From the NCBI RefSeq assembly GCF_032062135.1, contig NC_092859.1:129887103-129951102 (forward strand): 64,000 nt of DNA, in the 5' to 3' direction. The notes below the pieces were generated by a model. The model was not told the DNA's origin and made no database searches. It saw nothing but the letters and a program-made list of their open reading frames with translations. This document shows positions 35,594 to 48,110 of this stretch, in pieces. This DNA is from Pyxicephalus adspersus (Eukaryota; Chordata; Amphibia; Anura; Pyxicephalidae). The first letter of the stretch is position 1; every line of letters starts with the position of its first letter. Both the position numbers and the translations under genes were made by a program.

Positions 35594-35745
35594 TACAAGT
35601 AGTCCCTGAGTTAAGGACATCCAACATATGGACGACTCCTAGATACGAACTGGGCTTCCCTGCTCGTTTGTGTGCAGGACAGAGGCTTAATAGGGGGGAG
35701 GGGGCAGTTTGCATGATTTCTGCAACCTCTTGTAACTCTTTTTTA
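35594..35745 (+). mobile_element. Left-end fragment of the CAGGTAGTCCCCG MITE
   Basis: TACAAGTAGTCCCTGAGTTA, ACGACTCCTAGATACGAACT, GGGCTTCCCTGCTCGTTTGT, CAGGACAGAGGCTTAATAGG and GGCAGTTTGCATGATTT match the first third of the copy at 37634-38088. The right end is absent. Confidence 0.78.
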
Positions 35746-37633
35746 AATATAATTGCTAATCTACCAAATACCAAATGTTTACTAGCATAGGTCACTTGAA
35801 TGTCCACATTTACTAGAACAAGTCTTCCATAGAATTCCATTCCATCCAGCTGGGGTATATCATCTAATCAGGTTTATAACCATTAGAGTGCATTTTTTAA
35901 AATTGCCTTTCCTATAATCATTTTCTAATTAAGTTATTCAAATATAAAACATATTACAATGTGTTTAAAACAGCAAGGTGTAAACTGAAATAATTATACG
36001 CACATTGGCATTTTAAAGAACGTAAATGGTAATCATTACAATACAAAAATTGGAACAAACAGTATGGGGGAGCTATTGCATTTTACTTCCTTTACAGCAG
36101 TGCAGGATATTTAAAAATACTATTAATTTTCTCTTAAATTCTAATTAGTAAAACTATATCAATTTCTCAGCTAGGAGATGGATAGTGTGGTCTATTTAAT
36201 TAATTAAAATGAATCAATTATCTTCTGCTGAAAATTAAAATTATTAATCTTTGCCCAGCTGCTTGATTTTCATCAACATGAAGAAAAGAGCCATGCAAAT
36301 CCGTGTTCAATAGAGGAATAAAATAGTTTACACTGTAACCTGCCTGTATCTACTTAATAAATTGACTGTCCTAAGTTTTTTTTTCTTTTAAAGTAGACTA
36401 AAGTGTACTATAAATTATTTTTACGTTTGACTGGATATTTTTGCAATGAAATAATAGTGTATGAGCAAGATATTACATCAGAATATTATATATTCACAGA
36501 TCTTCACAAATTAGGACAAACAAGATCATTTGTCAAACCAAAATAAAAAAAAAAAATCCTCTTGATCCAATAGATTTTCCACATTATTATTTCTAGGAAG
36601 AGAATCCTTTTTACAAAAATACCCAAACTGAGCTCTTTCACTTTGTTTGTCAGGAAGTTTGCCGCACCTAAAGCTTGTATACTTGATTAATGCCATTGAA
36701 AGCAAAAAGTGCTTGACTCATCATTCTATTATCGTTCAGGAAATTTGTGACAAATGGTAATGACAAACAAGGATTCTCAGTTAAGACGAATGAACATCTT
36801 GGTGGATTCATTCATCTAATGATCTGTTCTTATTTAGTGTGTGTACAGTTGTTAAACATTTGGGCACTTGAGAACCCATGCACTTCTCTATAAATAATTT
36901 TCTGCACATAATTTCCACATCTTTATCATTACACAATCTCCTACTAATCACATCTGATGTCTGTACAGTCTTCTGGCATGGTCTGTAAATAATGTTATTG
37001 CATGTACAAAATTGTGCACTATTCAGTCATTCAGAATGTTCATGTATTGTAAGTGTTCATTTCAAATGCCGTTTGTCTGATGTTTCTACACAGCATTAGA
37101 TCTGTGCTATGGGATTTTAGCTTTGATGTACAGAAACTAAAGATAGGTTTCTAATTGCTAAGTAAACAATCTAGGAAAACTGCTGGACAAAACAACTTGA
37201 TCTGTTTACAGCTCCTCCATTGAACAGAATATGAACTAACCATTCATAATGGCTGCTAATAACCCTATTGTACTGTGAAATGATATTACTTTTGGATAAA
37301 GATAGGTAGGAAAACTATATGGGAAATAAGGAGTTGGGAGGCAGATTTTTGTTTATGTTATGCCGAGTACATTTCTGCTTTAATTTTGCCTTATGAGTGA
37401 AGTTTGGGAATTGTTTGTTACTAATTTAAAAAATAAGTGATCAATGCATCCTAAAAGATTAAGTAGAGTCACTACAATGTAAATGACATACAATAAGAAC
37501 ACATGTTTTATGTATATTTTATTCCTTTTTACAACTTCTTTTTATATTATAGGTAATAGTATAGACACAATCTTAGTCTGCAAAATGTTTTATTCTCACA
37601 GGGTATTAAACATTATTATTTTTTTAAAGACAG
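35746..37633. other. No gene recognised; candidate conserved non-coding stretch
   Basis: No gene. 36100-36310 contains an unusual concentration of homeodomain-type cores (TTTAATTAATTAAAATGAAT and neighbours) and an octamer-type ATGCAAAT at 36294-36301. It is low in recognisable repeats. Whether it is conserved cannot be judged here. Confidence 0.35.
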
Positions 37634-38088
37634 TACAGGTAGTACCTGACATCTGAGGACATCTGACATACGAACGGGGCTTCCCTGCTCATTCGTGTGC
37701 AGGACAGAGGCTTGATGGGGGGAGGGGCAGTTCACATGACTTTCAGAAGAAGTTTTTTGCTGTTCTGCAACCTTTTGTAATTCTTTAATGACAAAGACAA
37801 ATTCTGAAGTTGTTTTTTTTTGCATATCAAAGCACAGCTTGCCCTGGAAGTTAATGAATGTCTAGGCTTCATACATTTTTTCTTCTTTTTTTTTTGCTTT
37901 GTTTGTGAGTAACTCACAGTGAGGATTTTATACAGTAACTGACACCACACTGCCAAATATTATGTTGAGAAAACATCTGTTCTAATTGTATTTATTAAAA
38001 TAATGTACCTGTTCCGACTTACATACAAATTCAACCTAAGAACAGACCTACAGTCCCTATCTCGTATGTAACCCGGGGACTACCTGTA
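37634..38088. mobile_element. TA-flanked MITE, CAGGTAGTCCCCG family, longest copy
   Basis: TACAGGTAGTACCTGACATC on the left and ACCCGGGGACTACCTGTA on the right. The interior includes CGAACGGGGCTTCCCTGCTC, CAGGACAGAGGCTTGATGGG, TTGCTTTGTTTGTGAGTAAC, CAGTAACTGACACCACACTG and CCTGTTCCGACTTACATACA. The ends start CAG inside TA, as in pogo/Tigger elements. No transposase. Confidence 0.82.
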
Positions 38089-39015
38089 GTCATTCTGCAG
38101 AGGACAAATACTGCTTATCGTTCATAGTCAGATCTATAGCTCTGCAATTAACAAAGCTCATGTTCCTTACTGATTGCAAAGCTTTAGTTCCTACCCATCA
38201 GGGAGCATTCAGAACTCTGCAAGGAGACCATTGCTTCCACGTAAATGAGCAAGAGTCCTCTTCTAAAGAACATTGGAAAAAAATAAACTTTACTATTGGG
38301 GGTTAATTTATACAAACTGTAACTTGTTGTCCAGCTCCAACACTGGCAGCAACATCAGCATCTTCTCTCCACGTTCTCTCCAGCTTTTATCTGGCATCTA
38401 TTTGGCATTAATCCAGTGTTTATCTGCATTATTCCGTCTTCACATTGCCATGTAACATCAGATATAAGAGGGATGTGACATTCCTTGACTGCTGTACCTC
38501 AAAGATGCTAAAAAATGCTAAAAAAAGATGTTTATGGATGTCCACTGCTGAAGAGACACTGCATGCAACAGTTTTTACCAATAAAAAATGGAGATGCTAA
38601 TTAAGTAGAATTTACAATTTTTTTCGTGAAAATTTTACCTAATTGTTCCTATCACCTCATATGTCATTTTTGCATATGGGACTCCACCTGTATGTAAGTA
38701 ACAAAAATCATTCTTTTATCATATATATGTGATATACATCGCATATAAATGATAAGAATATTAACTAAAGTAGTCATATAGACTTTACAACAAAATTCCT
38801 TTATTAACTTTATTGTAGTTTTTTGGTATAAGACAGCAATTGTAAGGTAGTATACTTTTTGAATTTCACTTTAATGTCTGTTTTAGAACATCACAAGCTA
38901 CTTTGAATACTTGAATATATCATATGACTATGCACTATGGTTTTATTAATATTTTGTATGACATATATCATTTATATATGGTAATGTAGACCTTAAAGTC
39001 TGTTCAATATCATAT
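38089..39015. other. No gene recognised
   Basis: AT-rich spacer with many ATATAT words at 38715-38760 and 38930-38990. Confidence 0.5.
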
Positions 39016-39052
39016 CCCTGAAGAAGCCTAATTGCAGCGAAATGCATCGGAG
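39016..39052 (+). repeat. Recurrent CCTGAAGAAGC...GCGAAA motif, copy 3
   Basis: CCTGAAGAAGC at 39017, CTAATTGCA, then GCGAAATGCATCGGAG. ATGCAT after GAA is self-complementary. TCC just before CTGAAGA can pair with GGA just after ATGCATC, and GC pairs GC in the small middle stem. This is the copy closest to a hammerhead layout, with an extra A after CTGAAGA. Confidence 0.65.
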
Positions 39053-40946
39053 TCTACGCAACTTTATACGGTCAGAGTTTTTGACACCATACGGTCATTT
39101 TGATTCTTTGTTTAGAAGCGTGAAGTATTAAACAGGACCGGGGTAAAATACTTATATGTGTACTTTGTAATTATGTATTGAACAGATATGCTAAAATACA
39201 TAATTAATTTTTCACATTAGTCAGTGAGCCTCAAACCTCTTTCTTCTTCTTTCATTTACCATTGTGTTTACATAGAGAGGTGACTCCACGCAACATTTAT
39301 ACTAGTGAGGAAGTGAATAACAAACTTTTAACCTCATATTATGAGTGGACACTTTCTCAGCCCTAGGCAAAATGTCCATTCACTGTGCGCCATAAATGAA
39401 CCCTAAGGATTTGTCTGCTTGGTAAAGAAATCAAACTGTTAGGAGCTTATATATATAGAAGTGGTGATCTGATGACATATTGATGAAGATTGGTGATGCA
39501 AATTGATATAGAAAAGTGATTTTTAGAACCAATAAATTACAAAATGACTTGTGTTGCAATTACAGGTTCCTCTGAAAGCACTGACACATATAACTATACA
39601 TTTTCATAATGTGACACCTGTAGGCACTAAATCAGATTGTGGTTAATAATGTTTACAAAATGCTTTTTGTTCCACTGCTGCAAAATGCAGCAGAATAGCC
39701 GGAGATTAGTTAAAGGTTTTTTTTTTTCTTCTTTTTTTCCGTCTCCAAGGTACACTAAATTGTTGGTATAATGTACAATGCCTGGATTTAACTTGACAAA
39801 CACAAGACAATCTGTACAGAAAAATGAATTTTTGATTTAAAACACTCTAAAAGACATTTAATAGCTGTAAAAAAAAAAAAACATTACAAATTGCTTTAAG
39901 CAATAGTAGCTTTACCGAAATAAAATTGTTCCCTCTGAAAATGCTCTGGACAAGTAGCACTATTTTTAAATTGCTCTATAAAATATGTAAGTGTATTGAA
40001 GAGCTGTAATCAAAATATGGTCTTTTAATATTCAGCAGCAATAGGCTATTTTATGAGACTCAAACTTTTCGGTGTACAATTCAAGAAAAAGCAATTAAAC
40101 ATAAAATGATTTTTTTTTTTGCAAGGATAATTAAGATATGATAAGTGGTTGCTAGTCTGCAACATGAAATTTCGGCTTTCAGGGATATGAAATAATAGAT
40201 TTAAAATGAGAAAGATGAAGCGGCGTCTTGCAGTTTGACATTTAAAGCAAGCCTAAGACTTGGATCATTTTTAGGACGAATGTATTATTATATAGATGTT
40301 TGGTATATAGTGTGAATTCTGCATCATTTATTATCGAACATGAGGATGTAAGGGTATCATGAAACTTTGATGCCAATTAACTAATCCAGTTCTTACCTGG
40401 ATTAGCTGTAATTGGATGGTTTATAGGGGATAGTTTTCTATATGAAATGTTTACTGGGCCTTATCATGGTGATATTTGTAGTAATGTCTGCTTTGATTTA
40501 TGTTTCCAAATGCTAAATGATTCATAAGACTGTAAGATATCAGGCAGGTTTTCTTATCATATACAGAGATGTTATGTTAGGGGAGGTTCCCTTTTTAACT
40601 AGTTGGCAACATCTATTACATGTATCAGCAGCCATAACTTGGTTTTTTACTAAAGGAGTTAATGATGTTCACTCAGTAAATTGTGTAAAAATTCACCTAA
40701 TTTACCTAGCCATTCATATGATTAAACAGTGAATATGAATTTGCCTAGCACAAGATTTCACAGGATAATTAATATGAATATCTGCAGAATCAGTCTAAAA
40801 ATTCAACATTTACTAAACAACAGTGGTTTTGGAGCAAACTTTGTTCATTTAAACCTAATGGGCTCCCAGGTCCAATAGGTGGGTAATGTAAACTTCAATT
40901 TATCAACCTAGGATATCTGGTTTGTACTTGGATATTTTGGATGTGA
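39053..40946. other. No gene recognised
   Basis: AT-rich spacer. T-runs at 39718-39739. A 71-codon ORF at 40517-40732 lacks domains. Confidence 0.5.
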
Positions 40947-41160
40947 ATTTTTAAAGCTGTCCAAGATTTAAGAAGATAGACTTTAATTAGGGAACCTGGG
41001 TGATCCAGCAAACCTGTAATTCATCTGGCCCAGGATTGAAATAATTTGCCAACTAATAGGAAAATGTTTTTTCAGAAATTAAATACAGGTTTGCTGAATA
41101 ATCCAAGTTATCTCATGATAGTTTTTCTTCTTGACTTGGAGAACTTTAATAAATCAGGCT
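40947..41160. mobile_element. Palindromic MITE, GATTTATTAAAGC family, left end decayed
   Basis: A weak left end (TTTTTAAAGCTGTCCAAGAT), then GGGTGATCCAGCAAACCTG, GGCCCAGGATTGAAA, the inverse arm ACAGGTTTGCTGAATAATCC and a clear right end GGAGAACTTTAATAAATCAG. The next copy follows after 65 bp. Confidence 0.78.
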
Positions 41161-41225
41161 AGTTGGCTCCATTCAAACTCCGGACAAACTGAACCAAATT
41201 TGATCAATACTAACCCATATTAAAG

Positions 41226-41463
41226 GCCTGATTTATTAAAGCTCTCCGAGACTGGAGAAGATAGACAATCATGAGAAAACCTGGATGATCAATAAACCTG
41301 CAATGGATCTGGCCCAGGACTGAAAACAGTAGTTAATTAATAACGAACTAATTTTTCAGAAATCAATTCCAGGTTCGCTGGTTAACCCATGTTCTGCTAT
41401 GATAGTCTATCTTTGATATCTTTGAAGATCTGACATCTTGGAGAACTTTAATAAATCAAGCCC
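41226..41463. mobile_element. Palindromic MITE, GATTTATTAAAGC family, longer copy
   Basis: Ends GGCCTGATTTATTAAAGCTC and GAGAACTTTAATAAATCAAG. The centre has CTGGCCCAGGACTGAAAAC. The right arm carries a small internal duplication (TTTGATATCTTTGAAGATCT) not seen in other copies. Confidence 0.82.
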
Positions 41464-41574
41464 TATTTATCAAAAGTAGATTTTCATATATCAAACTCAT
41501 CTCAGCAAGCTATCCAAATCCATTGCTTTTAGCTATACAGAACCGAAAGGAAGAAGAAAGACTATAATTTTGTT

Positions 41575-42175
41575 ACCAACAAAGCCTCATGACTCCTTTA
41601 AGCAGTCTACTCCTTTGCCCCTCCAGTTGTTATGCAGAGTTTAGTTTTAATATCTGGAAGCTGTGAGAAAATGAACACAAAGTATCAAAAAGTATCACAA
41701 AGTTACAAAAATATCTAACAAATTTAAAGTTAATCCTGTTATCCTATGTACTGAACCTTTATTCATTATTTGGATATTTGGATGTTTGGTTTTGATTTAA
41801 ATATTTTGCCTCTGTTTGGCACAACCAAGCTGTCCACATTTGAGCACTTCTAACTCACTAACTCACACTATTTATTGGAAAAATATTTTAACACCTGTAA
41901 ATCTCATCCTTTTAAGTTAAACATGTCCTAACCCTTTCCATCATACAGACCAACAAATGAAGAATTAAGTATATCATATGTTTTGACTAATAAAGAGCCT
42001 CATAACTTCACCTCCAATAAGAGCATTCCTCTTCACCTCCATTTCTCTTATTGAATTAAGGTTAAATATCCAGAGACTGACAGAAAAGGAACACAAAATA
42101 ACAAAAGAAAGCCTTATAATATTTCAGTTTTGAGGCTTAATACCTTTAATCCTGTTACTTTAGGCACTGAACCAT
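41575..42175. repeat. Diverged tandem duplication, period about 416 bp
   Basis: Blocks at 41580-41760 recur at 41990-42175 in the same order. They are AA.AAAG.CTCAT.ACT, CCTCTTC/CTCCTTTGCCCCTCC versus CCTCTTCACCTCC, AATATC..GA, GACTGACAGAAAAGGAACACAAA versus GCTGTGAGAAAATGAACACA, and TAATCCTGTTA followed by ACTGAACC. The anchor TAATCCTGTTA is at 41731 and 42147. Identity is low with indels, so the duplication is old. No coding sense. Confidence 0.6.
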
Positions 42176-43429
42176 AATGGTAAATATAGCTCTGCTTCTT
42201 GTGCCAGGCAATGTGTAGAAGAAAATTGTTATCTTGGCACACAATATCTGCTGATTTCTAAATTTCTAGAAGTGTCATTTTATCTTCTCTGCACCTAATT
42301 ATTGCACAGATAAGAGCCAAAAAAATAAAAGAAGACATATCACACTACATCTTTCACATAGGGTTAGCTATAGTTTAGTTTATTTGTTTAACTAGTTCAT
42401 GTTTTGATCTTTTTGGTACATTTGTTGAAAATAGTTTATCTTGCATTATTGAAAGGCAATTTGGGCCTATTAATGAAGAAGTAGTGATTAGATGCCAGCT
42501 CATAACTTTTGTTTTTTCTTTTTCTTTGATTGGTACCTATTAAACTTCTAGATTTATAGAAGGGCAGTTGATGTTTTTATAGTGCTGATATATAATTATT
42601 GATTGCTGTACCATAGTACAATTAGTAACCAAAAGCTCCACTCATTTGAATGTATTACCTGAATGCCATTTTTTTATCAATCACAACTTTTAACAAAATC
42701 AGGGGCTATGGACTTACATGGTGACTACAATCAAAACTTGAAGAGTGTAGAGAGTTCTAAAAACAAAGATTACATCTACATGATCTATGGTCAATGGTGT
42801 TCTAAAGTTTTCAAATGGGAAATGAATGTGTCAAGTGACGATCAGGCTGGTTGGCACTTAATAAATGATGTGGCCACCATCTTTTAAAGTGAAATTGGTA
42901 ATCTTCTGAAAGAAGTGATCTTTCAGCTTGTTGGCAATAATATAAATGAAGCAAACAGGCTGTTAGCCAGAAAAACAGTGCAATTTGTGTATAAATAATG
43001 CAACAATTTTTTCTTCCTATTATAAATAAGGCCCTTTGAATTGTCTAAACTGGCTCATGTTGTTTATTTGATTTTATTGAATAGCAGTGACTAGACTTGG
43101 GCAGATCTACTGAAAATCAGTCAATAAGTTTTAAAAGAACAGTAAATGAAAATGAAATTGAAAAAAAAAAATCTTGCCAAAGTAAGGGTAATCTCCTCTT
43201 TGACATTCTTCACCTTAACAGTTGTAAAATTTCCCATTTATTCCAGTTCCAGTAACAGCTGTGACATTTTGGATATTACATCAATTTCTGTCCCAGTGAC
43301 AATGATGACCAGGAAAAAATAGGAGGATAAATCCTCCTAGAGGGAAGCAGAAAAGAAATAAAATCCTAGTAGGGGGTTACAACCCTTCCAAAATTTCAAT
43401 TATAAATAGAAAAAACACTGCAGGATCTC
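42176..43429. other. No gene recognised
   Basis: AT-rich spacer. Confidence 0.5.
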
Positions 43430-43712
43430 TGTTTATAAAACAGTGAATCTGACATTCCCACAAACATTCCCTGGAATACATTGAAATGTTTGTAAAAATA
43501 TATGATTAAATGTTATCAATAGAGCCCTAAATGTGCTAAAGGTGAGGTCTATTTGGAATTCTAAAGGTTCTGTTTATAAAAAAAAGGAATCTGACATTCC
43601 CTAAAACATTCCCTGATGGGAAAATTCACTGCCATTAAAACACATGGATCTAGAAGATTCCTATGGGGTAATGTTTGAGGGAATCTCTGATGCCTTGTTT
43701 TAAAAATAAAGC
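43430..43712. mobile_element. MITE, AATCTGACATTCCC family, with a partial direct copy beside it
   Basis: 43565-43712 has inverted ends, TTTATAAAAAAAAGGAATCT then GACATTCCCTAAAACATTCC, and GGTAATGTTTGAGGGAATCT then CTGATGCCTTGTTTTAAAA. Its centre is CCATTAAAACACATGGATCT. 43430-43500 repeats the left end (TTTATAAAACAGTGAATCTG, CATTCCCACAAACATTCCCT) as a truncated direct copy. 28024-28170 is related. Confidence 0.68.
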
Positions 43713-44700
43713 TCTAAAAAATATAACCTTTTAACCAGTGATTGTAGGTCTAGGACACAACTAGTTATTGGTGGATCCCCAATGTAGATAGAGAGTCACT
43801 TTATTTTCAATTTCTGGGTTTATGCATAATGTTTATATTGTATAGTTTATTGCCCCTTTTACTTTCAGTAAGCTCAGCAGTGCACAAAATGTGACAGTTA
43901 TTTCAGACTATTGACTTATATAATAGGTTTCTTTTATATTTTGCTTTATCCTTTTGTACTTGAATGATTTTCCTTCCATTATTCTTTTTTAGAAATTTGT
44001 TCCTGGCTGAAAAGCAATGTTTTGCCATTAGTGTTGACCCCGATCTCTAACTGGCTGTATGTTGCTGGAGGCGATCTAGCTAATATAGTAAGGAGAGAGC
44101 TATGCCTTATGTTTTATCATTCGCTAGTACTGTGCTGAAATGGCTTTATTGTTTTGCTTGAGTATAAGTGAAGCTGTATATCATCTATGGTTCGTATTTG
44201 GAGAAATGAGTCTGGAGGCATTTTTTTTGTTTGTTTTTGTAGTTTAAATGTTGTTTCATGAACAGATAGATGCAACAGCATTTGGTTATACATCACTTGT
44301 CACCAGACTCAAATGCTGCTAACTATAATCTTTGGTGTATTTTGTATTAGCATATTTTTTTTTTCTGTTCAAAAAATGTTTAATGTCAATTTCTGATGTT
44401 TGTAGTTAATGTGTTTTATAAAAGAGGGTTAAGATTTCAGGGGAAGGGGGGGTCATTAGTCCAATAAGGTGTTATTATTTTGCCTAGGAGAGGATGGGGG
44501 GAAGACACGCTTTTTATCGTCAATGTTAAACGATAAAACAATTTTAATTAGAAATTGATGTAGACCTATTACTAACATAGACCTACTAAGCTAGATATAC
44601 AGCAGGAGAATAACAAATATTCAGAACCAAATGCAAAGAAATTGCTTAGCTTATACGGTGTTTACAGTATCACACGGGTACGCAGCAATGATGTCTCAAA
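43713..44700. other. No gene recognised
   Basis: Spacer with no recognised gene or repeat. Confidence 0.45.
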
Positions 44701-44735
44701 TTCCCGACCCGTTTTAGCCATTAGGCTTCCTCAGG
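44701..44735 (-). repeat. Recurrent CCTGAGGAAGC...AAAAC motif, copy 4 (reverse strand)
   Basis: On the minus strand: CCTGAGGAAGCC, TAAT, GGCTAAAACGGGTCGGGAA. AGCC and GGCT form a perfect 4-bp stem with loop TAAT. The G of GAAA is A in this copy. Confidence 0.6.
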
Positions 44736-45374
44736 TGATAGTTGAGATCAGAAAATTGGGACAAGCATAGTGGTTTAAAACTCCAAGGGGAGATAAAAGA
44801 GGACCGATTTTGCCATTTTGATCACATGGAAGAGACGTTTACAATGTTGAAAGATTGAATGTGATAAAGGGGAGGATTAGAAAGACTGATTAGGAAGGAT
44901 CATGTGTTTTGTTGCTTCAAGTCGGAGGAATATTCTGCCAAACTGAAATAGACGGTAAGACATTATAGATTCTGAGGTATTGGTAGTAATCATTGGATTT
45001 GGATTGGATTGGATTGGATTTCTGACTGTTGATTTGTGGTCTGTATAGTGTGAGGAACGAGATGTCAGCACCCAGTCTCAAAAAAACTTCCTATAAAAAA
45101 AATTTCCCGTAAACCAACCAGCTTCATATTTGCAGATAGGGATTATCAAAATTTCTATGAAAACTGGGGGAAATTTTGGGAAATAAAAATTCTTTGCAAC
45201 TGATGCTGAATACAAAGTAGATTCATTTGTGCTTTTTAGGTATAATGGCCATTGTAGGGTGGCACCTAAATGCAACCATCAGCAGAGCTTTACTTTATTT
45301 ACTGAGTGAAAATTTTTTTGCAGAGTAACAATTCCCTTCGGTATGTGAACAACTCATACATCCTTGCACTGCAG
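44736..45374. other. No gene recognised; short GGATT repeat
   Basis: Contains four perfect GGATT units at 45001-45020, preceded by related TTGGATT words. Nothing else recognised. Confidence 0.5.

Positions 45375-45428
<54 letters not shown>
45375..45428. repeat. (GATA)n microsatellite
   Basis: About 13 GATA units, the complement-strand form of the ATCT repeats at 4459 and 20268. Confidence 0.97.
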
Positions 45429-46205
45429 CATGGACAAATGGATATCTAATACAAGTTTTTATCTGTTGTACATTTGATATACACATACATTTCAACATTC
45501 TGCTTTTAATACATTAGACTACAATATGTGTTAAAAAATATCATGTCCATAAATGCTTTTTTCAATAATTTACAATGTATTGTGAAATTTGGATTGTCCT
45601 CTTAAATTCCATTTACAATCTTTTTTTCTTTTGATGACTCCTTTTCCTTAAAATAAGACTCCCTTTCTCATTAATAAGAACATTATTCAATATAAAATTG
45701 TGTCTGCACTTTGATGTTTATAAGACTTGTGAAAGAAAGGCCCAGAAGTGAGGGCGGTATTTCATATCAGAATAATATTTCATTTGCAGGATACCTTTAA
45801 AAAATGTTATTAAATATAAAATACCCCATTGTTTGTTCCTCTTTTCACAAATCTTAACACATTTCTCTTGTCACCTGGCCTTAAATACAGATCTTCTTTT
45901 ACAGGCTGCCAGGACCTGCCTATAGCTTGACAGTTTACAAGCATATGTGCTTGTGTCTGATGTCCTTTCATTGGAATAGAGGTTGCAGGTTCCATGAAGG
46001 CTACAAAGGCTATTTTCACAGCTTGTTCACACTATACAAATGCAACAGATGTCAGTATATGGACACCAGTAATTAGAGGTGCTATGTACAGTAAAATACA
46101 GGAGAACTTGATTTAAAATACAACTGGATTCAGAAATTTCAAGTCAGAATCGGTACATGTGAATAAAAGATATAAAATGGCTCAGCCAATCCATCTGCCA
46201 GAAAA
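45429..46205. other. No gene recognised
   Basis: AT-rich spacer. Confidence 0.5.
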
Positions 46206-46412
46206 TGACAGCAGTCAATGTTTGGCATCCAGATAGCCCTACTGTACCTCCCAATGGCATGTACCATCAAATGGCTAAATTAGCTGACAAGATGACAGCT
46301 GTCATTGCCAAGTGGTCAGCGAAGAAAGGATGACAGCTGTAATATTGGAGTGAAAATCCTGTTGGTATACTTCACCCTAACCAATTCAGCTGCCAGATCA
46401 TGACAGCTGTCA
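46206..46412. other. Cluster of four TGACAGCTGTCA-type palindromes
   Basis: 12-bp palindromes at 46206 (TGACAGCAGTCA), 46293 (TGACAGCTGTCA), 46331 (TGACAGCTGTAA) and 46401 (TGACAGCTGTCA). Surrounding words also recur (CTGCCAGA.-ATGACAG, GGCTCAGCC / GGCTGAGCCC), so this may be an old minisatellite. The 12-mer combines two TGACA half-sites, known for TALE homeodomain factors (TGIF/MEIS), around a CAGCTG E-box. Confidence 0.7.
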
Positions 46413-47850
46413 GAGCCAGAATGGCTGAGCCCTACAATTCCTGACTTTGGCAGGTACAGTGCAGCCCATTAAAAATGCCAATTCTGACTTGGATTTTTAA
46501 AATCTCAACTGATGCAGCTGAATTTGTGGAACTTTAGGTGATAGTGATTTTTCATTCTGCAGTTTGATTTTAATAGTGACTAAAGGGGAGATAATTTATG
46601 AATCCAATTACTACAAGAAGATCAAATTCAAGCCTTTATTATACAATAAATATGCCTAACTTATAAAACATTCTGGCACCGCATAGGTTTTCATGCTATA
46701 TACTTTGAAAATGTAGCATATGTCATGAAATTCAGCAGATGTCTGGCCTGATCATTTGAACCACATTTTTACATTTCACAGTTTTATATATCTATATAAA
46801 AAATACATAAATGCACATTTTGACAATACACTAAATGTGTCAACTTGGTTCAATTCCATCATTAGTATTTAGAGAACTTTGTTCATGATGTTTATTAAAA
46901 GCTGTTGAAATGCCTTTTTGGTCTGGATATTATACTTGCATATATGGGAACTCAGGTCAAAGCTTGTAAAAGAGCAAGAGGGGATAGGTGAACATACCCA
47001 TGTTATATTTTAATGGACCTGGTGAACATTCATGGATTATGGCAAACCTATTTGCTGGATGCCCATTCAGAACCCTAGACCCGACACGGATGGTAGTCTG
47101 TTACTAAGGTAAATATGGGGAGCGCAACAACTGAATGGGGCACCAAGCAAATAGGAACGGTGCTTGCCATAAGAAACACCTGTTGGACAATGCCAGCAGA
47201 TTCCCCATTGGCTAGTGGTTTAGGCAGCACTGTCTCTCACAAACTCTATTTAGAAAGTGCATGTGCAATGCACATGCAATCTCAATCATAGAGAATTGGG
47301 TATGTGTTTGGTTCTCAGATTTCCTATTTGTAGAAATGTGTGGGGAGTTATCTACTAGAGAGATTTAAACTGTTTACTTACCAAGGTGAATTATTACTTT
47401 ACTGCAAAAAAGTATGTTCAAGGGAAGAAAATTGTAATTTTGAAGTCAGCAGAGATTGTTCTCTCTTGCTAAGCTAAGTTAAATATCCTTTACAAGGGAA
47501 TATTTGAATTTGTTATACGAACATCCCAAACTCTTTTAATAAACTAACCCACATTGTCCCACATATCTTTGCTCCAGGTTTGACACTGAAAGCCTGCTTA
47601 TGAAACCAGTTATGTTTCATGCAAGGTGGACACCAACTATAATTGACTGCTTTATAATTTTATGCAAAACTAGATGCAGTGCATGAGAAATACATTTAAA
47701 CCCCAGCATATAATAAAAGGCTTTTCCTAGTACCTGTTAGCTACATGATCTCAGTATAGTACCTATGAACTCCAAACCCCCTAGGGTCAACGTACTAATA
47801 GACTTCCTGGTCTGTTTTTCTTATGCTGCTTCATGTGTCTTAATCGTAAC
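46413..47850. other. No gene recognised
   Basis: AT-rich spacer. Confidence 0.5.
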
Positions 47851-48110
47851 CAGTGTCTTTCAACTAGCATTCCATGGAACCCTAGGGTTCCTCTAGGGGT
47901 TACTAAGGGTTCCTTAAGCAATGAGAAATTTGTGACTCTTGGTTCAGTTTGAATGACCTCCAATAATCTTTTTGCCTATCTGTAAGGGTGGAAATGTAAA
48001 AAGTATTCTGACCACCACGTTATTATATCATGAGCTGTGGATACTGTAATTATAGCTATAGTTCCCTGAGACCAAGGGTTACCACATGTTAAAAAGGTTG
48101 AGAAACCCTG
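47851..48110 (+). mobile_element. hAT-type MITE
   Basis: Ends CAGTGTCTTTCAACTAGCAT and GTTAAAAAGGTTGAGAAACC plus CTG. The interior contains CCTCTAGGGGTTACTAAGGG, TTCCTTAAGCAATGAG and CTATCTGTAAGGGTG. It is the third family member with 1424-1705 and 29660-29946. No transposase and no convincing 8-bp target duplication. Confidence 0.8.

Noticed and set aside
45295..45498. ORF with a repeated Ile-Tyr-Leu-Ser stretch
   Set aside because: Translation of the GATA microsatellite.
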